Program-made: the position numbers and the translations under genes
Source of the DNA: an uncultured Saprospiraceae bacterium
Lineage (GTDB): Bacteria > Bacteroidota > Bacteroidia > Chitinophagales > Saprospiraceae
Length of the DNA: 64,000 nt
NCBI GenBank assembly: GCA_937959115.1
Contig: CALGAW010000035.1
Coordinates: forward strand, 62,001-126,000
Reading direction: 5' to 3'
The notes under the pieces: model-generated
Database searches by the model: none
What the model was told of the DNA's origin: nothing
The model's input: only the letters and a program-made list of their open reading frames with translations
Part shown: in pieces, positions 1-8,862 of the stretch
Numbering within the stretch: the stretch's first letter is position 1
Layout of the letters: each line of letters opens with the position of its first letter

Positions 1-65
1 TTTATGAATTCGTCACTTCAATTTTATTCCTATCATCTGTGTCTCTACATTAAAAAGCATACTGT

Positions 66-81
66 GATAATGCGGATTAAA
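66..81 (-). repeat. Dispersed repeat end (CCGCATTAT family), copy 1
   Basis: On the minus strand this reads TTTAATCCGCATTATC, sharing the CCGCATTAT core with the element ends at 18765, 44176 and 45409. It overlaps the TAA stop of the aminotransferase-like gene. Only the core is conserved, so a chance match cannot be excluded. Confidence 0.4.
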
Positions 82-1570
82 GCTCAAACCACTTAGAAAT
101 GTTTGGTTTAAGATTTATCGGATTATCCTTGTGCGCGTATTCATTTGTTTTGCAATTGTAGGAATATTCGGTTCCCCATTCTTTATAATTTGAAACGATT
201 TCTCGAATTGCTTTTAAAATTAATTTTACCTCTTTATCTGTCATCGTTGGGTGCAAACTGAGTCTTATCCACCCGGGTTTGGCAGCAAGGTCGCCTTCTG
301 CAATTTGTGATCTTATCTGACAACTCACTTCCTGAGTTACTTCAAGCAAATAATGCCCATAAGTACCTGCACAAGAGCATCCTCCTCTCACTTGTATACC
401 ATAGCGATCATTGAGTAATTGAACACCTAAATTGTAATGTAATCCGTCAATGTAAAATGAGATAGCACCAATTCGTTCTTTAATATGGCCTGCCAAAATG
501 TGTAATCCCTCTATCTGTTCCATCCCTTCAAATATCTGATCTAAGATTTCTTCCTCTCGTTTCAAGATATTTGTCACCCCCATTTTTTCCTTCAATCGGA
601 TACTCAGTGCTGTGCGGATGGTCTGTAGAAACGGTGGTGTGCCGCCATCTTCTCGAGCCTCAATATCTGAAAGGAAGTGGTGTTCGCCCCAAGGCGTTGT
701 CCAAGAAACGGTGCCGCCTCCTGGGTTATCTGGCTTGGAGTTAGAATACAACTTTGAATTGAATATGAGGATACCAGGTGTTCCGGGACCTCCTAAAAAC
801 TTATGTGGCGAAAAGTAAATCGCGTCCAACTGCTCCATCGGATCTTCGGGGTGCATGTCAATATCTACGTAGGGCGCGGAGCAGGCAAAATCAACAAAAC
901 AGTAGCCTCCAGCTTCATGGATCATGCGTGCAATCTGTTGATATGGTGTGAAGATTCCTGTTACATTTGAGCAAGAAGTAATCGCAGCATACTTCACTTT
1001 TCTGTCCTTGTATTGTTCAAGCAACGATGCAAAATCATTCAAGTCTACCAATCCTTTCTCGCAAGGCCCAATGCAAACAACCTCAGCGATAGTCTCTAGC
1101 CAAGAGGTATGATTCGAATGGTGCTCCATATGTGTAACAAAAATGACTGGGATATCCTCCTTCGGAATGGTAAGATATCGTTCTAGCTTTTCTGAAGCCT
1201 TAAGCCCTAAAATCCGTTGAAATTTATTGACAACACCCGTCATTCCTGAGCCCGAAGCAATAAGCACATCCTTTTCATAAGCGTTTACATGCTTCTTGAT
1301 GATCTGTTTGGCTTCATGATAGGCTAAGGTCATTGTTGAGCCCGTTATTGATGTTTCTGTATGCGTATTGCCGACGAACGCCGCAATGTGTGAGGACATC
1401 AATTCTTCAATCGGTTGGTAAAGACGACCACTTGCAATCCAATCAGCATAAACGATTGGCATTGTACCGTAGGGAGAATCAAATGTTTGATTAATTCCAA
1501 TAATACTGTTTCGAAACTCGCTGAAGTATTGTTCAAGCGCATTGGTTCGGGTGCTTTGTTTTACCTGCAT
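77..1570 (-). CDS. PLP-dependent class V aminotransferase-fold protein
   Basis: A fold-type I PLP enzyme related to cysteine desulfurases and selenocysteine lyases, about 497 residues. With the start at the ATG at 1570, the PLP lysine is Lys257 in SPHKFLGGPGT, the Asp that contacts the pyridine nitrogen is Asp227 in FVDFACSAP, and the C-terminal part has the cysteine-rich segment RGGCSCAGTYGHYLL, where desulfurases carry their catalytic Cys. The frame stays open upstream to 1708, but that extension is a poorly composed hydrophobic stretch, and the family begins near the MQVKQS methionine, so 1570 is preferred. The substrate cannot be named; sulfur transfer or amino-group removal are both possible. 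The stop codon lies inside a copy of a dispersed repeat end (66-81). It stands alone, with 204 bp before the next gene. Confidence 0.85.
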   Translation of the reverse strand: MQVKQSTRTNALEQYFSEFRNSIIGINQTFDSPYGTMPIVYADWIASGRLYQPIEELMSSHIAAFVGNTHTETSITGSTMTLAYHEAKQIIKKHVNAYEKDVLIASGSGMTGVVNKFQRILGLKASEKLERYLTIPKEDIPVIFVTHMEHHSNHTSWLETIAEVVCIGPCEKGLVDLNDFASLLEQYKDRKVKYAAITSCSNVTGIFTPYQQIARMIHEAGGYCFVDFACSAPYVDIDMHPEDPMEQLDAIYFSPHKFLGGPGTPGILIFNSKLYSNSKPDNPGGGTVSWTTPWGEHHFLSDIEAREDGGTPPFLQTIRTALSIRLKEKMGVTNILKREEEILDQIFEGMEQIEGLHILAGHIKERIGAISFYIDGLHYNLGVQLLNDRYGIQVRGGCSCAGTYGHYLLEVTQEVSCQIRSQIAEGDLAAKPGWIRLSLHPTMTDKEVKLILKAIREIVSNYKEWGTEYSYNCKTNEYAHKDNPINLKPNISKWFEL

Positions 1571-1774
1571 ATCATTCTGATTTGAATCTGTGCGTAATTC
1601 AATTGCAATTAAATTTACAAATAAGAAATCAATTACACACAAGAATATTAGTAAATGCTTAGAAAATGAAAAGAGTAAAAGCGTTTTACACACAATTTTA
1701 ATGTCCAACTTACTGATTATTATATACTTATTGTCTAGTTGTTTGAAATTGGTTTTTGCTATAAAAACAGGGTT

Positions 1775-2179
1775 TTACATAGAATAACCAAAACTAACTA
1801 AGCTAAAAACAACTGTCATATACAACCAAAACAGAAAAAAGAGCACGTGCATTATCGTTTCAAAGGTTTTGCCGCTCCATAATGCTGATGAATAGATGAA
1901 CAATTGAAAATATAAACGTGTCCCCCAGAAAAATGCAAGCCCTCCCGATACAATTTTACCAAGCCTAGTAGATACCAATTCTCCTGCAGAAGTAACACAC
2001 AGCAAACCAACTAAAAAGACAACTAGGGCAATGAAATATAGGTGCACCATCATCATCTGTTTGTTCATTAAGCTTAATGGTTTTAACTCTTGTTTCCAGT
2101 CAAAATACCAAGGGAAAAATAGATGTGCCCAGGCTAAAACTACTAGCAGCCAACCAATTATTTTAAGATGTAGTTCCAT
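1775..2179 (-). CDS. Small four-helix membrane protein, unknown function
   Basis: A 134-residue integral membrane protein. Four hydrophobic segments can be seen, roughly residues 5-25, 45-65, 75-97 and 105-130. I recognise no motif that names a function. It starts inside the 3' end of the methyltransferase-like gene (17-bp overlap) and is the last gene of a minus-strand operon with a DoxX-like protein, a DUF2071 protein and that methyltransferase. Translational coupling is likely, and a role in the same membrane-associated process is inferred from context only. Confidence 0.7.
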   Translation of the reverse strand: MELHLKIIGWLLVVLAWAHLFFPWYFDWKQELKPLSLMNKQMMMVHLYFIALVVFLVGLLCVTSAGELVSTRLGKIVSGGLAFFWGTRLYFQLFIYSSALWSGKTFETIMHVLFFLFWLYMTVVFSLVSFGYSM

Positions 2180-2912
2180 TTGATTTTAATATGAATGTTG
2201 TGATAAACGGTGTTGACTTCACCTCCCTTTCTATTACCAACCCAGCTTTTTTAAAAGTGCTAATCCACGTTGTTCTGCTATGGAAATGGAAGAATCCAAT
2301 TGTATAAGCAAGGAAGTTTGGTGTGTCTCTTAAGTGTTCTGTTACATAGATGCGGCCGTTTTTTGTTAGCACTCTATGAAGTTCTTTCAAAAAGTCAATT
2401 TGTTCTTGTTGATTCCTGATTTCGTGTGCAGAAAGCATTGCTAATATAGCATCAAAACTACTATCTGTAAACGGTAAGCACGTTGTCTGAATACGAATAG
2501 TGCCTTTAAAAGGTGGATAGGCCTTACGAGCTCGCTGAATCGAGATTTCTGTATGTAGTGTAGGATCATAAAAGTCACAAACCGTTAGCCGAGCATTAGG
2601 ATGTTTGCCCCTGACCAGTGCACTGGTTTCGTCAAATCCTGCATTAACGTTAAGGATGCTATTTGGTGCGTGGATCGTTAACGCGTTCAATTGATAAAGG
2701 TCTGAATAATCGTACACATACCATGAAACAAACAAAGAAACAATAGTTTGAATAAACGCCAGACCAAGTATTGAATAGCCTAGAGAATGCAAACTTATTG
2801 GAAGATTGGGAAGGATTAATATTCCCAGTAAAAACAAAAACAAAGCACCCAAATAGAAATGCCAATTAAACCGAATGATATTGAGTACGCCTTGAAATGG
2901 TTTTCTAATCAT
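2163..2912 (-). CDS. Membrane-anchored class I SAM-dependent methyltransferase-like protein
   Basis: Two N-terminal hydrophobic helices (roughly residues 15-60) are followed by a Rossmann-type methyltransferase domain. The domain carries ILNVNAGFDETS in the position of motif I, CDFYD as the acidic end of strand 2, FDAILAMLSAHEI as motif post-I, and LHRVLTKNGRIYVTEH as the strand 5 region. Motif I lacks the usual GxGxG glycines, so cofactor binding may be changed. The start at 2912 gives an 8-bp overlap with the upstream DUF2071 gene; a longer reading to 3002 would lie deep inside that gene and is rejected. The acceptor is unknown. Membrane anchoring suggests a lipid or quinone-like acceptor, but that is inference. 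Confidence 0.75.
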   Translation of the reverse strand: MIRKPFQGVLNIIRFNWHFYLGALFLFLLGILILPNLPISLHSLGYSILGLAFIQTIVSLFVSWYVYDYSDLYQLNALTIHAPNSILNVNAGFDETSALVRGKHPNARLTVCDFYDPTLHTEISIQRARKAYPPFKGTIRIQTTCLPFTDSSFDAILAMLSAHEIRNQQEQIDFLKELHRVLTKNGRIYVTEHLRDTPNFLAYTIGFFHFHSRTTWISTFKKAGLVIEREVKSTPFITTFILKSNGTTS

Positions 2913-3654
2913 GGTAGGACTTACGAGTTGATTCAAGTTTTCCAGATTCCCAAGAATAGGGCACGTCCTTAATTTCAAACGCATTTGCCAACACCGCTCC
3001 ATTTAGATTTAATTGATCTAAAAATTGAAAGGAAAAGTCAGTCACTTCTATCGGTTGCGGTTTCCAATTTTGCCGAATCCCTTTGATGATTAGTATGCTG
3101 CCTTTCTTCTTGTTTACTGAAAATGTGAAGGGAAGTGGTCCTGCAAATCGGCGTGCTTCCTTCCATTCACTAAAAGGGGATTGTTCAGGCAGTTGAGCAG
3201 AATGTACAGTCGTATCTATGGTCAATTTAAAGTTTGACTGTTCAGAGTAAATTGTTTTAGTTCTTTCTTCTATAGCGGTCTGAATGTCAGTCGTATTGTA
3301 CTTGTATCTAGTAAACATACTTCCTAGGAGCTCCATCCTCTTTTTATTCGTTTCTGATTTCAAAATATAAAGACCACGCAAGCGTTTTCCTCGCTCGTCA
3401 GTGTATCGTACAAAGATTCGATAACCAATGAGAAAGAAGTTATTGCCCATAAACTTAGGAAAACCCTTGGGACGAAGTGCTGTGGTATCCACCATTGCAA
3501 TTGCTATAAAGCCATAAGTGTCTTTGAAGGTGTCTAGCTGCAATACATCGGGAATCAGTGGAGTCAATTCTTCCTTGGGCACCGCAAAAGTCAGTACTGT
3601 TGAGCTATTGAACCAAGCTTCTACTGGAAAGGGGTGGTTTTTAAGAAATTGCAC
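2905..3654 (-). CDS. DUF2071 (YqjF-like) family protein
   Basis: A 249-residue protein of the DUF2071/YqjF family, which is structurally related to acetoacetate decarboxylase. The family look is clearest in the N-terminal half (LTPLIPDVLQLDTF, then AIAMVDTTALRPKGFPKF and a GYRIFVRY strand). No signal peptide or membrane helix is present, so it is cytoplasmic. The biochemical role of the family is not established. It is the second gene of the minus-strand operon, 12 bp after the DoxX-like gene and overlapping the methyltransferase start. Confidence 0.82.
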   Translation of the reverse strand: MQFLKNHPFPVEAWFNSSTVLTFAVPKEELTPLIPDVLQLDTFKDTYGFIAIAMVDTTALRPKGFPKFMGNNFFLIGYRIFVRYTDERGKRLRGLYILKSETNKKRMELLGSMFTRYKYNTTDIQTAIEERTKTIYSEQSNFKLTIDTTVHSAQLPEQSPFSEWKEARRFAGPLPFTFSVNKKKGSILIIKGIRQNWKPQPIEVTDFSFQFLDQLNLNGAVLANAFEIKDVPYSWESGKLESTRKSYHD

Positions 3655-3666
3655 GGTAATTTTTAA

Positions 3667-4059
3667 TTAGTAATGTTTAATTATTTGATGGGGTTCAAGG
3701 ATAAATGCTTTGTAGTAAATTAGAAAGATAAAGAGTAACGCAAACAAAGAATTCAGGTATCCCCATAACAGGAGATCAGGAACAAGGATGAATTCTAATA
3801 CGTTCATGGTCCCTATTACAATAATTTGTGTAATTCCATTCAACTTTGGTAGCCATCGGCTCAGTACCCAAACTGCCATTATGATCTCTGCTATTCCAAT
3901 CAAAACAATGATTGTTCTTGAATGCTCAGCACTTAAAATCGTTCCTACTATTGCCTCATGTCGAGGCACTAGATTCAGTATTTTTGCTAGTAATCCATTT
4001 GCAAGCCAGACAATAGCAATAAAGCAGTTTATGATGGTAATTTTAGTTTTGTTCATCAC
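3667..4059 (-). CDS. DoxX-like membrane protein
   Basis: A 130-residue membrane protein with four predicted helices (about residues 7-27, 48-67, 75-95 and 100-120). The arrangement, with WLANGLLAKILNLVPRHEAIVG after helix 1, matches the DoxX-like (DoxX_3) family. Members often sit beside DUF2071 or short-chain dehydrogenase genes. First gene of a four-gene operon; the 92 bp between it and the DinB-like gene should hold the promoter. Two ATGs are adjacent at the start; the first is used here. Electron transfer or redox balance is sometimes proposed for the family, but nothing here proves it. Confidence 0.78.
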   Translation of the reverse strand: MMNKTKITIINCFIAIVWLANGLLAKILNLVPRHEAIVGTILSAEHSRTIIVLIGIAEIIMAVWVLSRWLPKLNGITQIIVIGTMNVLEFILVPDLLLWGYLNSLFALLFIFLIYYKAFILEPHQIIKHY

Positions 4060-4151
4060 AAGATTAATGAATTGAACAATTAATTTTGAGTAAGATAAGT
4101 GTTATTTTCAATACTTTCAATATTTATTGAAAGTTAGTTGAATATTGAGAA

Positions 4152-4586
4152 CTAAACACCCCTTCTATAATAATTGATCTGCCCTACGTGATAAGCCAAA
4201 TGAGTAGACAGTTTCGCCACATAATAGCCGAGTGTGCCCTCATGCCCAAATAGCTCCTTGGGGAATGGCTTGTTCAAATCAGTTTCCTTTTCTAGGACTT
4301 GCACAACGAGTTTCTTTGCATCTTCCAACCCTTTAATCAAGTCAGCTAACGGCACCCGATCTTCCGAAAACTCAGCAGGACGGTCTCTCTGGTAATCCGT
4401 ATATCCGAGTCCAAACCCTAGGAAATGATTGAGATTGCCAATAATGTGCTTTGCCAAGATCCCTGGTGAATTCGTAATCTGACCTTTCGTTTTCCAGATT
4501 TGCTCCTCCTTATCAAAGGCATTCAGTTCTTTGATCAATTGATTAAGGTAGCCTTCAAATTGATTGGTGAATGGATTGGTGTACAT
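4152..4586 (-). CDS. DinB-like (DUF1572-type) four-helix protein
   Basis: A 144-residue all-helical protein of the DinB/YfiT superfamily. The candidate metal-binding histidines are His47 (AKHIIGN), His129 and His133 (STHLAYHVGQI), the usual spacing of the DinB metal triad. DinB-like proteins include thiol transferases that use bacillithiol or mycothiol, and many members of unknown substrate. It is not the DNA polymerase IV called DinB in E. coli. Single gene, convergent with nothing, with 263 bp of mostly AT-rich sequence before the divergent exonuclease gene. Confidence 0.85.
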   Translation of the reverse strand: MYTNPFTNQFEGYLNQLIKELNAFDKEEQIWKTKGQITNSPGILAKHIIGNLNHFLGFGLGYTDYQRDRPAEFSEDRVPLADLIKGLEDAKKLVVQVLEKETDLNKPFPKELFGHEGTLGYYVAKLSTHLAYHVGQINYYRRGV

Positions 4587-4819
4587 GTTTTTTGTTGTTA
4601 AGATAAGTAATGATTAATAACATAGTAAGATTATTTTGAAAGTATCGTTTAAAAAAATGACTGAACCACACTAAAACAGTAGAGGAATATGCTAGAGAGG
4701 CACTATTTTTATAGTCCTAGGGGATAAGCCTTGCGCAGTATTCATTTTTATATTTCTACATTCGAAATTCCTTGTTCGATATTCATTATTCCCTTTTCAC
4801 AGCTTTCCATTTTAAAACG

Positions 4820-4827
4820 TATATTTG
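4820..4827 (+). promoter_or_regulatory. Candidate -7 promoter box TATATTTG
   Basis: An exact match to the Bacteroidota -7 consensus TANNTTTG, 22 bp before the exonuclease ATG at 4850. No good TTTG -33 box is seen at the usual distance. The same TATATTTG precedes the tRNA-Lys gene. Confidence 0.45.
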
Positions 4828-4849
4828 CCCAGCAGTAAAACACCCTTAA

Positions 4850-5587
4850 ATGCCAAAATACAACCTCGGAAATATTCTGTTTTTAGATATTGAAACCGTG
4901 TCTGGTGTAAAACACTACTCAGAACTTAGTGATAAGATGACTTCCCTATGGGATATCAAGGCAAAGCAAATCTATAGAAATAAAGAAATGCCAACCCTTG
5001 AAGAAACCTATACGGATAACGCTGGTTTCTATGCAGAATTTGGTAGAATCGTCTGTATCTCAGTTGGATTACTACTCTGGAGTGAAGAGGATCAAGTACA
5101 CCACATTCGACTCAAATCGTTTAGCTCTAAGGATGAAAACCAATTACTGCTCGATTTTAAAGAACTGCTTATCGCCAATCCACGATTCAACAAGATATGT
5201 GGACACAACATCAAAGAGTTTGATATCCCATTTATCTGTAGGAGGATGATGCTCAACTATATTGAGTTGCCAGCTATCCTAGACGTCAATGATAAAAAAC
5301 CTTGGGAAACAGGAATGCTTGACACCATGTTGCTCTGGCGATTTGGCTCCTACAAAAGCTCCTCCTCCCTTAGCCTATTGACCGCATTGTTTGAAATACC
5401 AACACCCAAAGATGATATCGACGGGAGTGAGGTGGGCCGTGTTTTCTGGGAAGAAGACGACCTAGAACGAATAAGTATCTACTGTGAAAAAGACGTAGCT
5501 GCAACGGCTCAATTACTTTTAAAGTTTGAACGGTTACCACTTGTGCAGCCAGAACATATTTATAGCGCATACCAAAAATCAAATTGA
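4850..5587 (+). CDS. Predicted DEDDy 3'-5' exonuclease (PolB-exonuclease-like)
   Basis: A 245-residue stand-alone exonuclease of the DnaQ-like superfamily, nearest to the family related to the proofreading domain of B-family polymerases. The acidic catalytic set is visible: Asp13 and Glu15 in FLDIETVSG (Exo I), Asp125 in GHNIKEFDIPF (Exo II), and Tyr211/Asp215 in YCEKDVAATAQ (Exo III, DEDDy type). It has no signal peptide and should act on nucleic acid 3' ends in the cytoplasm, in repair or RNA processing. One base separates its stop from the rpe start, so the two are translated from one mRNA, although they share no known pathway. Confidence 0.88.
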   Translation: MPKYNLGNILFLDIETVSGVKHYSELSDKMTSLWDIKAKQIYRNKEMPTLEETYTDNAGFYAEFGRIVCISVGLLLWSEEDQVHHIRLKSFSSKDENQLLLDFKELLIANPRFNKICGHNIKEFDIPFICRRMMLNYIELPAILDVNDKKPWETGMLDTMLLWRFGSYKSSSSLSLLTALFEIPTPKDDIDGSEVGRVFWEEDDLERISIYCEKDVAATAQLLLKFERLPLVQPEHIYSAYQKSN

Positions 5588-5588
5588 T

Positions 5589-6263
5589 ATGAGACAACAC
5601 TTGATTGCCCCTTCCGTATTGGCAGCAGATTTCAAGCAATTGGCTGCTCAAATCGAACTTATTAATAACAGTGAAGCCGATTGGTTTCATGTAGACGTGA
5701 TGGACGGTGTGTTTGTGCCGAATATTTCCTTCGGAATGTTCATCATTAAAGCAATAAAAGAAGTCGCTAAGAAGCCGCTAGACGTGCATCTGATGATTGT
5801 AGAACCAGAAAAATACATCGAACAAATTCGTGAAGCGGGTGCTGATGTCATCACTGTGCATTATGAAGCTTGTCCGCATATACACAGGACGATTCAGCAG
5901 ATTAAGGCCACTGGCGCCAAGGCTGGCGTTGCAATTAATCCTGGAACACCCGTTTCGGTATTGGAGGATGTGTTGGAAGACTTAGATCTTGCCTTGATCA
6001 TGTCGGTAAATCCTGGATATGGCGGACAAAAATTTATTTATCGGACGCTAGAAAAAACAAGACAGCTAAAAGAACGTATAACTGTTCGAAACACCAATAC
6101 ATTGATCGAGATTGATGGTGGTGTAGGGCTGCAAAACGCGGAGGCAGTGCTAAAAGCAGGAGCCGATGTATTGGTAGCAGGAAGCAGTGTTTATAAATCA
6201 GAAGATCCAGTAAAAACCGTAAAACTGTTAAAAGGCATTATTAAAAATACTATAATCACTTGA
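5589..6263 (+). CDS. rpe: Ribulose-phosphate 3-epimerase
   Basis: Interconverts D-ribulose 5-phosphate and D-xylulose 5-phosphate in the pentose phosphate pathway. 224 residues, a TIM barrel of normal family length. Metal and catalytic residues are in place: His34, Asp36 and Met38 in HVDVMDG, His67 in DVHLMI, and Asp176 in EIDGGVG; the phosphate-binding loop is SVNPGYGGQKF (139-149). The frame is open further upstream, but that stretch overlaps the exonuclease gene and is not family sequence. The ATG at 5589 lies one base after the exonuclease stop. Confidence 0.96.
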   Translation: MRQHLIAPSVLAADFKQLAAQIELINNSEADWFHVDVMDGVFVPNISFGMFIIKAIKEVAKKPLDVHLMIVEPEKYIEQIREAGADVITVHYEACPHIHRTIQQIKATGAKAGVAINPGTPVSVLEDVLEDLDLALIMSVNPGYGGQKFIYRTLEKTRQLKERITVRNTNTLIEIDGGVGLQNAEAVLKAGADVLVAGSSVYKSEDPVKTVKLLKGIIKNTIIT

Positions 6264-6351
6264 AGTTCGTTAGAACTAGTGCGTTAAGCAGGACATAGTC
6301 GATATTTACCGCTTGACACACTACCTGATTGAAAAGTTTAAAAGTAGAATC

Positions 6352-8862
6352 ATGAAGTATTGGTTGATCATACCAATTGTATTATTGAGTTATGTAGTTG
6401 GCAATTCCCAGAAAAATGCCATCATTACTGGAAAAGTAATGGACGATTCTGGAAATCCACTTGAGTTTGTCTCTGTATCCATACCTGATCTCGGAATTGG
6501 AGAGTATACTGATAACAAAGGAAAATATAGATTGGAGGTACCGCCCAATAGAAATTTGACCATAGAATACAGCTTTATTGGCTATGTCACCTTGCCTAAA
6601 ACAGGAACATATGGTGCTGGGGAAAAGAAAACAATCAACGTAGCACTGAAGAAAGGAGTTGATATCATAGAAGTCGAAGTAAGAGATGACCGAGTTGAGG
6701 ATAAAACCGGTACAGTTGACCAAATAGATACAAAAGAACTTGAGTTTAAGGTCAATCCAAGCATGAACCTTGATATCTCTCAAATCGCAATCGGAGTCAC
6801 AGGAAGTGCTGATGAGTTGAGCTCTCAATACTCCGTAAGAGGTGGGAGTTACGATGAAAATCTGGTATATGTCAATGACTTTGAAATCTACCGACCATTC
6901 CTTGTCCGTTCTGGAAGACAAGAAGGCCTCACGTTTCCAAACATTGACTTGATTCGTTCATTAGCATTTTCTGCTGGGGGGTTCCAAGCTCGATATGGTG
7001 ATAAACTGTCTTCTGTACTCGATATTAAGTACAAACGACCAGATACTTTTCGAGGATCTGTGTCTATGAGTGCACTGGGTGCTTCAGGGCATTTGGAGGG
7101 CAGTGTGAAGAAGAAAAATAAAGAAAATCAGCAATTCAGCTACTTGATAGGTGCTCGGTATAAAACGACTAGATACCTGCTTGGAAGTCTTGAAACATCA
7201 GGAGAGTACCAACCCAACTTCTATGACATACAAGGATATGTAAGTTATGATCTTAACAAAAATTGGCAGTTGGGACTGATTGGAAATTACAACAGAAGTG
7301 TTTACGACTTTACCCCAATATCCAGATCAACTACACTAGGATTAATCAATCTGGCTTTACGATTTGATGCCTTTTTTGATGGGCAAGAAGTCGATGATTT
7401 TACAACCTATATGGCAGGATTGTCATTGAGTCATTTGCCAGAAGATCGAAATTATTACTTCAAGTTTCTGGCATCTACCTTTCAAAGTAGAGAAAACGAA
7501 CGGATCGATATCATTAGCGCCTACCGATTGGGGGTACTAGAAACTGATCTAGGGTCTGAAGAGGCAGGAGAGATTGTAGCAACGATTGGCGCTGGTGTGC
7601 AACACAATTATGTCCGTAACTACCTGACGGCTACGGTTTCAAATTTCGCATTTAAGGGTGGATGGGAAAAGACGAAAGAGAAGGAAGGAACATTGAGCTA
7701 CAACAGCAGCCATCTGCGCTATGGTGCAAAGTATCAAAATGAAATTATAAATGACGATATCAATGAATGGGAGCGGTTGGATTCTGCAGGATATTCCTTG
7801 CCTTACTCTGATGCTTCTATCGAAAATTGGGAAGTTGTAAAGACAAATATCGACTTGTCTTCTAACCGAGTAAGTGGCTATGTTCAAAACACTTGGAAAA
7901 TCGTGCGAGATTCGACTAGAGAATATGGGGTCACCTTGGGGGTACGATCATCCTACTGGGACTTAAACGAAGAGGTCATCGTAACCCCAAGAGCACAGTT
8001 TTACTACAAACCGTACAAGGAAAAAAATGATTTACTGTTTAAAGTAAGTACGGGTATGTATTACCAACCTCCGTTTTACCGAGAACTAAGAAATCAGGAT
8101 GGCTCGATAAATTATAGTTTACAGGCGCAAAAATCCATTCACGGACTAGTCGGGTTGGTCTATGACTTTAAAATGTGGGACCGTGATTTCAGGTTTATCT
8201 CAGAAGCATACTACAAGCACCTGTTTGATATTGTAGCATTTGATATTGATAACGTAAGGATTCGTTACTATGGCGACAATAACGTAAGAGGGTATTCTAC
8301 AGGGATCGATTTCAGGATAAACGGTGAATTTGCAGAAGGGCAAGAGTCGTGGGTCAATCTGTCACTCCTACGCTCGCGAGAGCGATTTATAGATGTGCAA
8401 CACTTAGCTCGTGGAGTGGCACCTGATACTGCTGCAGTCGCCATAAATGATGTGCCAAGGCCGACAGATCAGTTTGCTTCCCTGTCTATATTCTTTCAAG
8501 ATTATCTTCCCAAGCTAGAGAGCTTTAAAGTCAATATCGGATTGGTGTTTGGAACGGGTTTGGCGTTTGGGATTCCTAGGAACAATGTGATTTATAGAAA
8601 CACGTACCGGTATTCTCCTTACTATCGAGCAGATATCGGATTTAGTTATTTATTGTGGGATGCTAAGAAGAGTAAGCGAGTTGGCAATAATCCGTTTCGG
8701 AACTTTAGGCGTGCTTGGATAAGTGCAGAGGTGTTTAACCTACTAGGGGTTGCCAATGCGGCTTCACACACTTGGATTAAGACAGTGCAGAACCAGAATG
8801 TCGCCGTGCCTAATTACCTGACAAGTCGTAGGGTGAATGTGAAGGTGCGGTTTAATTTTTAG
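6352..8862 (+). CDS. TonB-dependent outer membrane receptor with carboxypeptidase-regulatory-like N-terminus
   Basis: An 836-residue outer membrane transporter. Order: signal peptide (about 1-20); a carboxypeptidase-regulatory-like beta-sandwich (about 22-105, GKVMDDSGNPLEFVSVSIP to SFIGYV); plug domain (about 130-230, QYSVRGGSYDENLVYVND); and a 22-strand barrel ending in VNVKVRFNF with the terminal Phe expected for outer-membrane insertion. The usual SusD partner is not encoded nearby, so this is not a classical SusCD glycan system. The start at the ATG at 6352 gives a proper signal peptide; an earlier TTG does not. The substrate is unknown. Confidence 0.9.
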   Translation: MKYWLIIPIVLLSYVVGNSQKNAIITGKVMDDSGNPLEFVSVSIPDLGIGEYTDNKGKYRLEVPPNRNLTIEYSFIGYVTLPKTGTYGAGEKKTINVALKKGVDIIEVEVRDDRVEDKTGTVDQIDTKELEFKVNPSMNLDISQIAIGVTGSADELSSQYSVRGGSYDENLVYVNDFEIYRPFLVRSGRQEGLTFPNIDLIRSLAFSAGGFQARYGDKLSSVLDIKYKRPDTFRGSVSMSALGASGHLEGSVKKKNKENQQFSYLIGARYKTTRYLLGSLETSGEYQPNFYDIQGYVSYDLNKNWQLGLIGNYNRSVYDFTPISRSTTLGLINLALRFDAFFDGQEVDDFTTYMAGLSLSHLPEDRNYYFKFLASTFQSRENERIDIISAYRLGVLETDLGSEEAGEIVATIGAGVQHNYVRNYLTATVSNFAFKGGWEKTKEKEGTLSYNSSHLRYGAKYQNEIINDDINEWERLDSAGYSLPYSDASIENWEVVKTNIDLSSNRVSGYVQNTWKIVRDSTREYGVTLGVRSSYWDLNEEVIVTPRAQFYYKPYKEKNDLLFKVSTGMYYQPPFYRELRNQDGSINYSLQAQKSIHGLVGLVYDFKMWDRDFRFISEAYYKHLFDIVAFDIDNVRIRYYGDNNVRGYSTGIDFRINGEFAEGQESWVNLSLLRSRERFIDVQHLARGVAPDTAAVAINDVPRPTDQFASLSIFFQDYLPKLESFKVNIGLVFGTGLAFGIPRNNVIYRNTYRYSPYYRADIGFSYLLWDAKKSKRVGNNPFRNFRRAWISAEVFNLLGVANAASHTWIKTVQNQNVAVPNYLTSRRVNVKVRFNF

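Noticed and set aside
1571-1708. N-terminal extension of the aminotransferase-like protein, looking like a signal peptide
   Set aside because: The stretch is hydrophobic but enzymes of this family are cytoplasmic, and recognisable sequence begins after the methionine at 1570.
2913-3002. Longer start for the methyltransferase-like gene
   Set aside because: It would overlap the DUF2071 gene by about 98 bp and adds no family sequence.
4152-4586. DinB-like gene considered as DNA polymerase IV
   Set aside because: Length (144 residues) and the His triad fit the unrelated four-helix DinB/YfiT superfamily.
6382-6921. Minus-strand 179-residue open frame inside the first TonB receptor gene
   Set aside because: It lies wholly opposite a well-supported gene, has no recognisable motif, and its composition is that of an antisense shadow.
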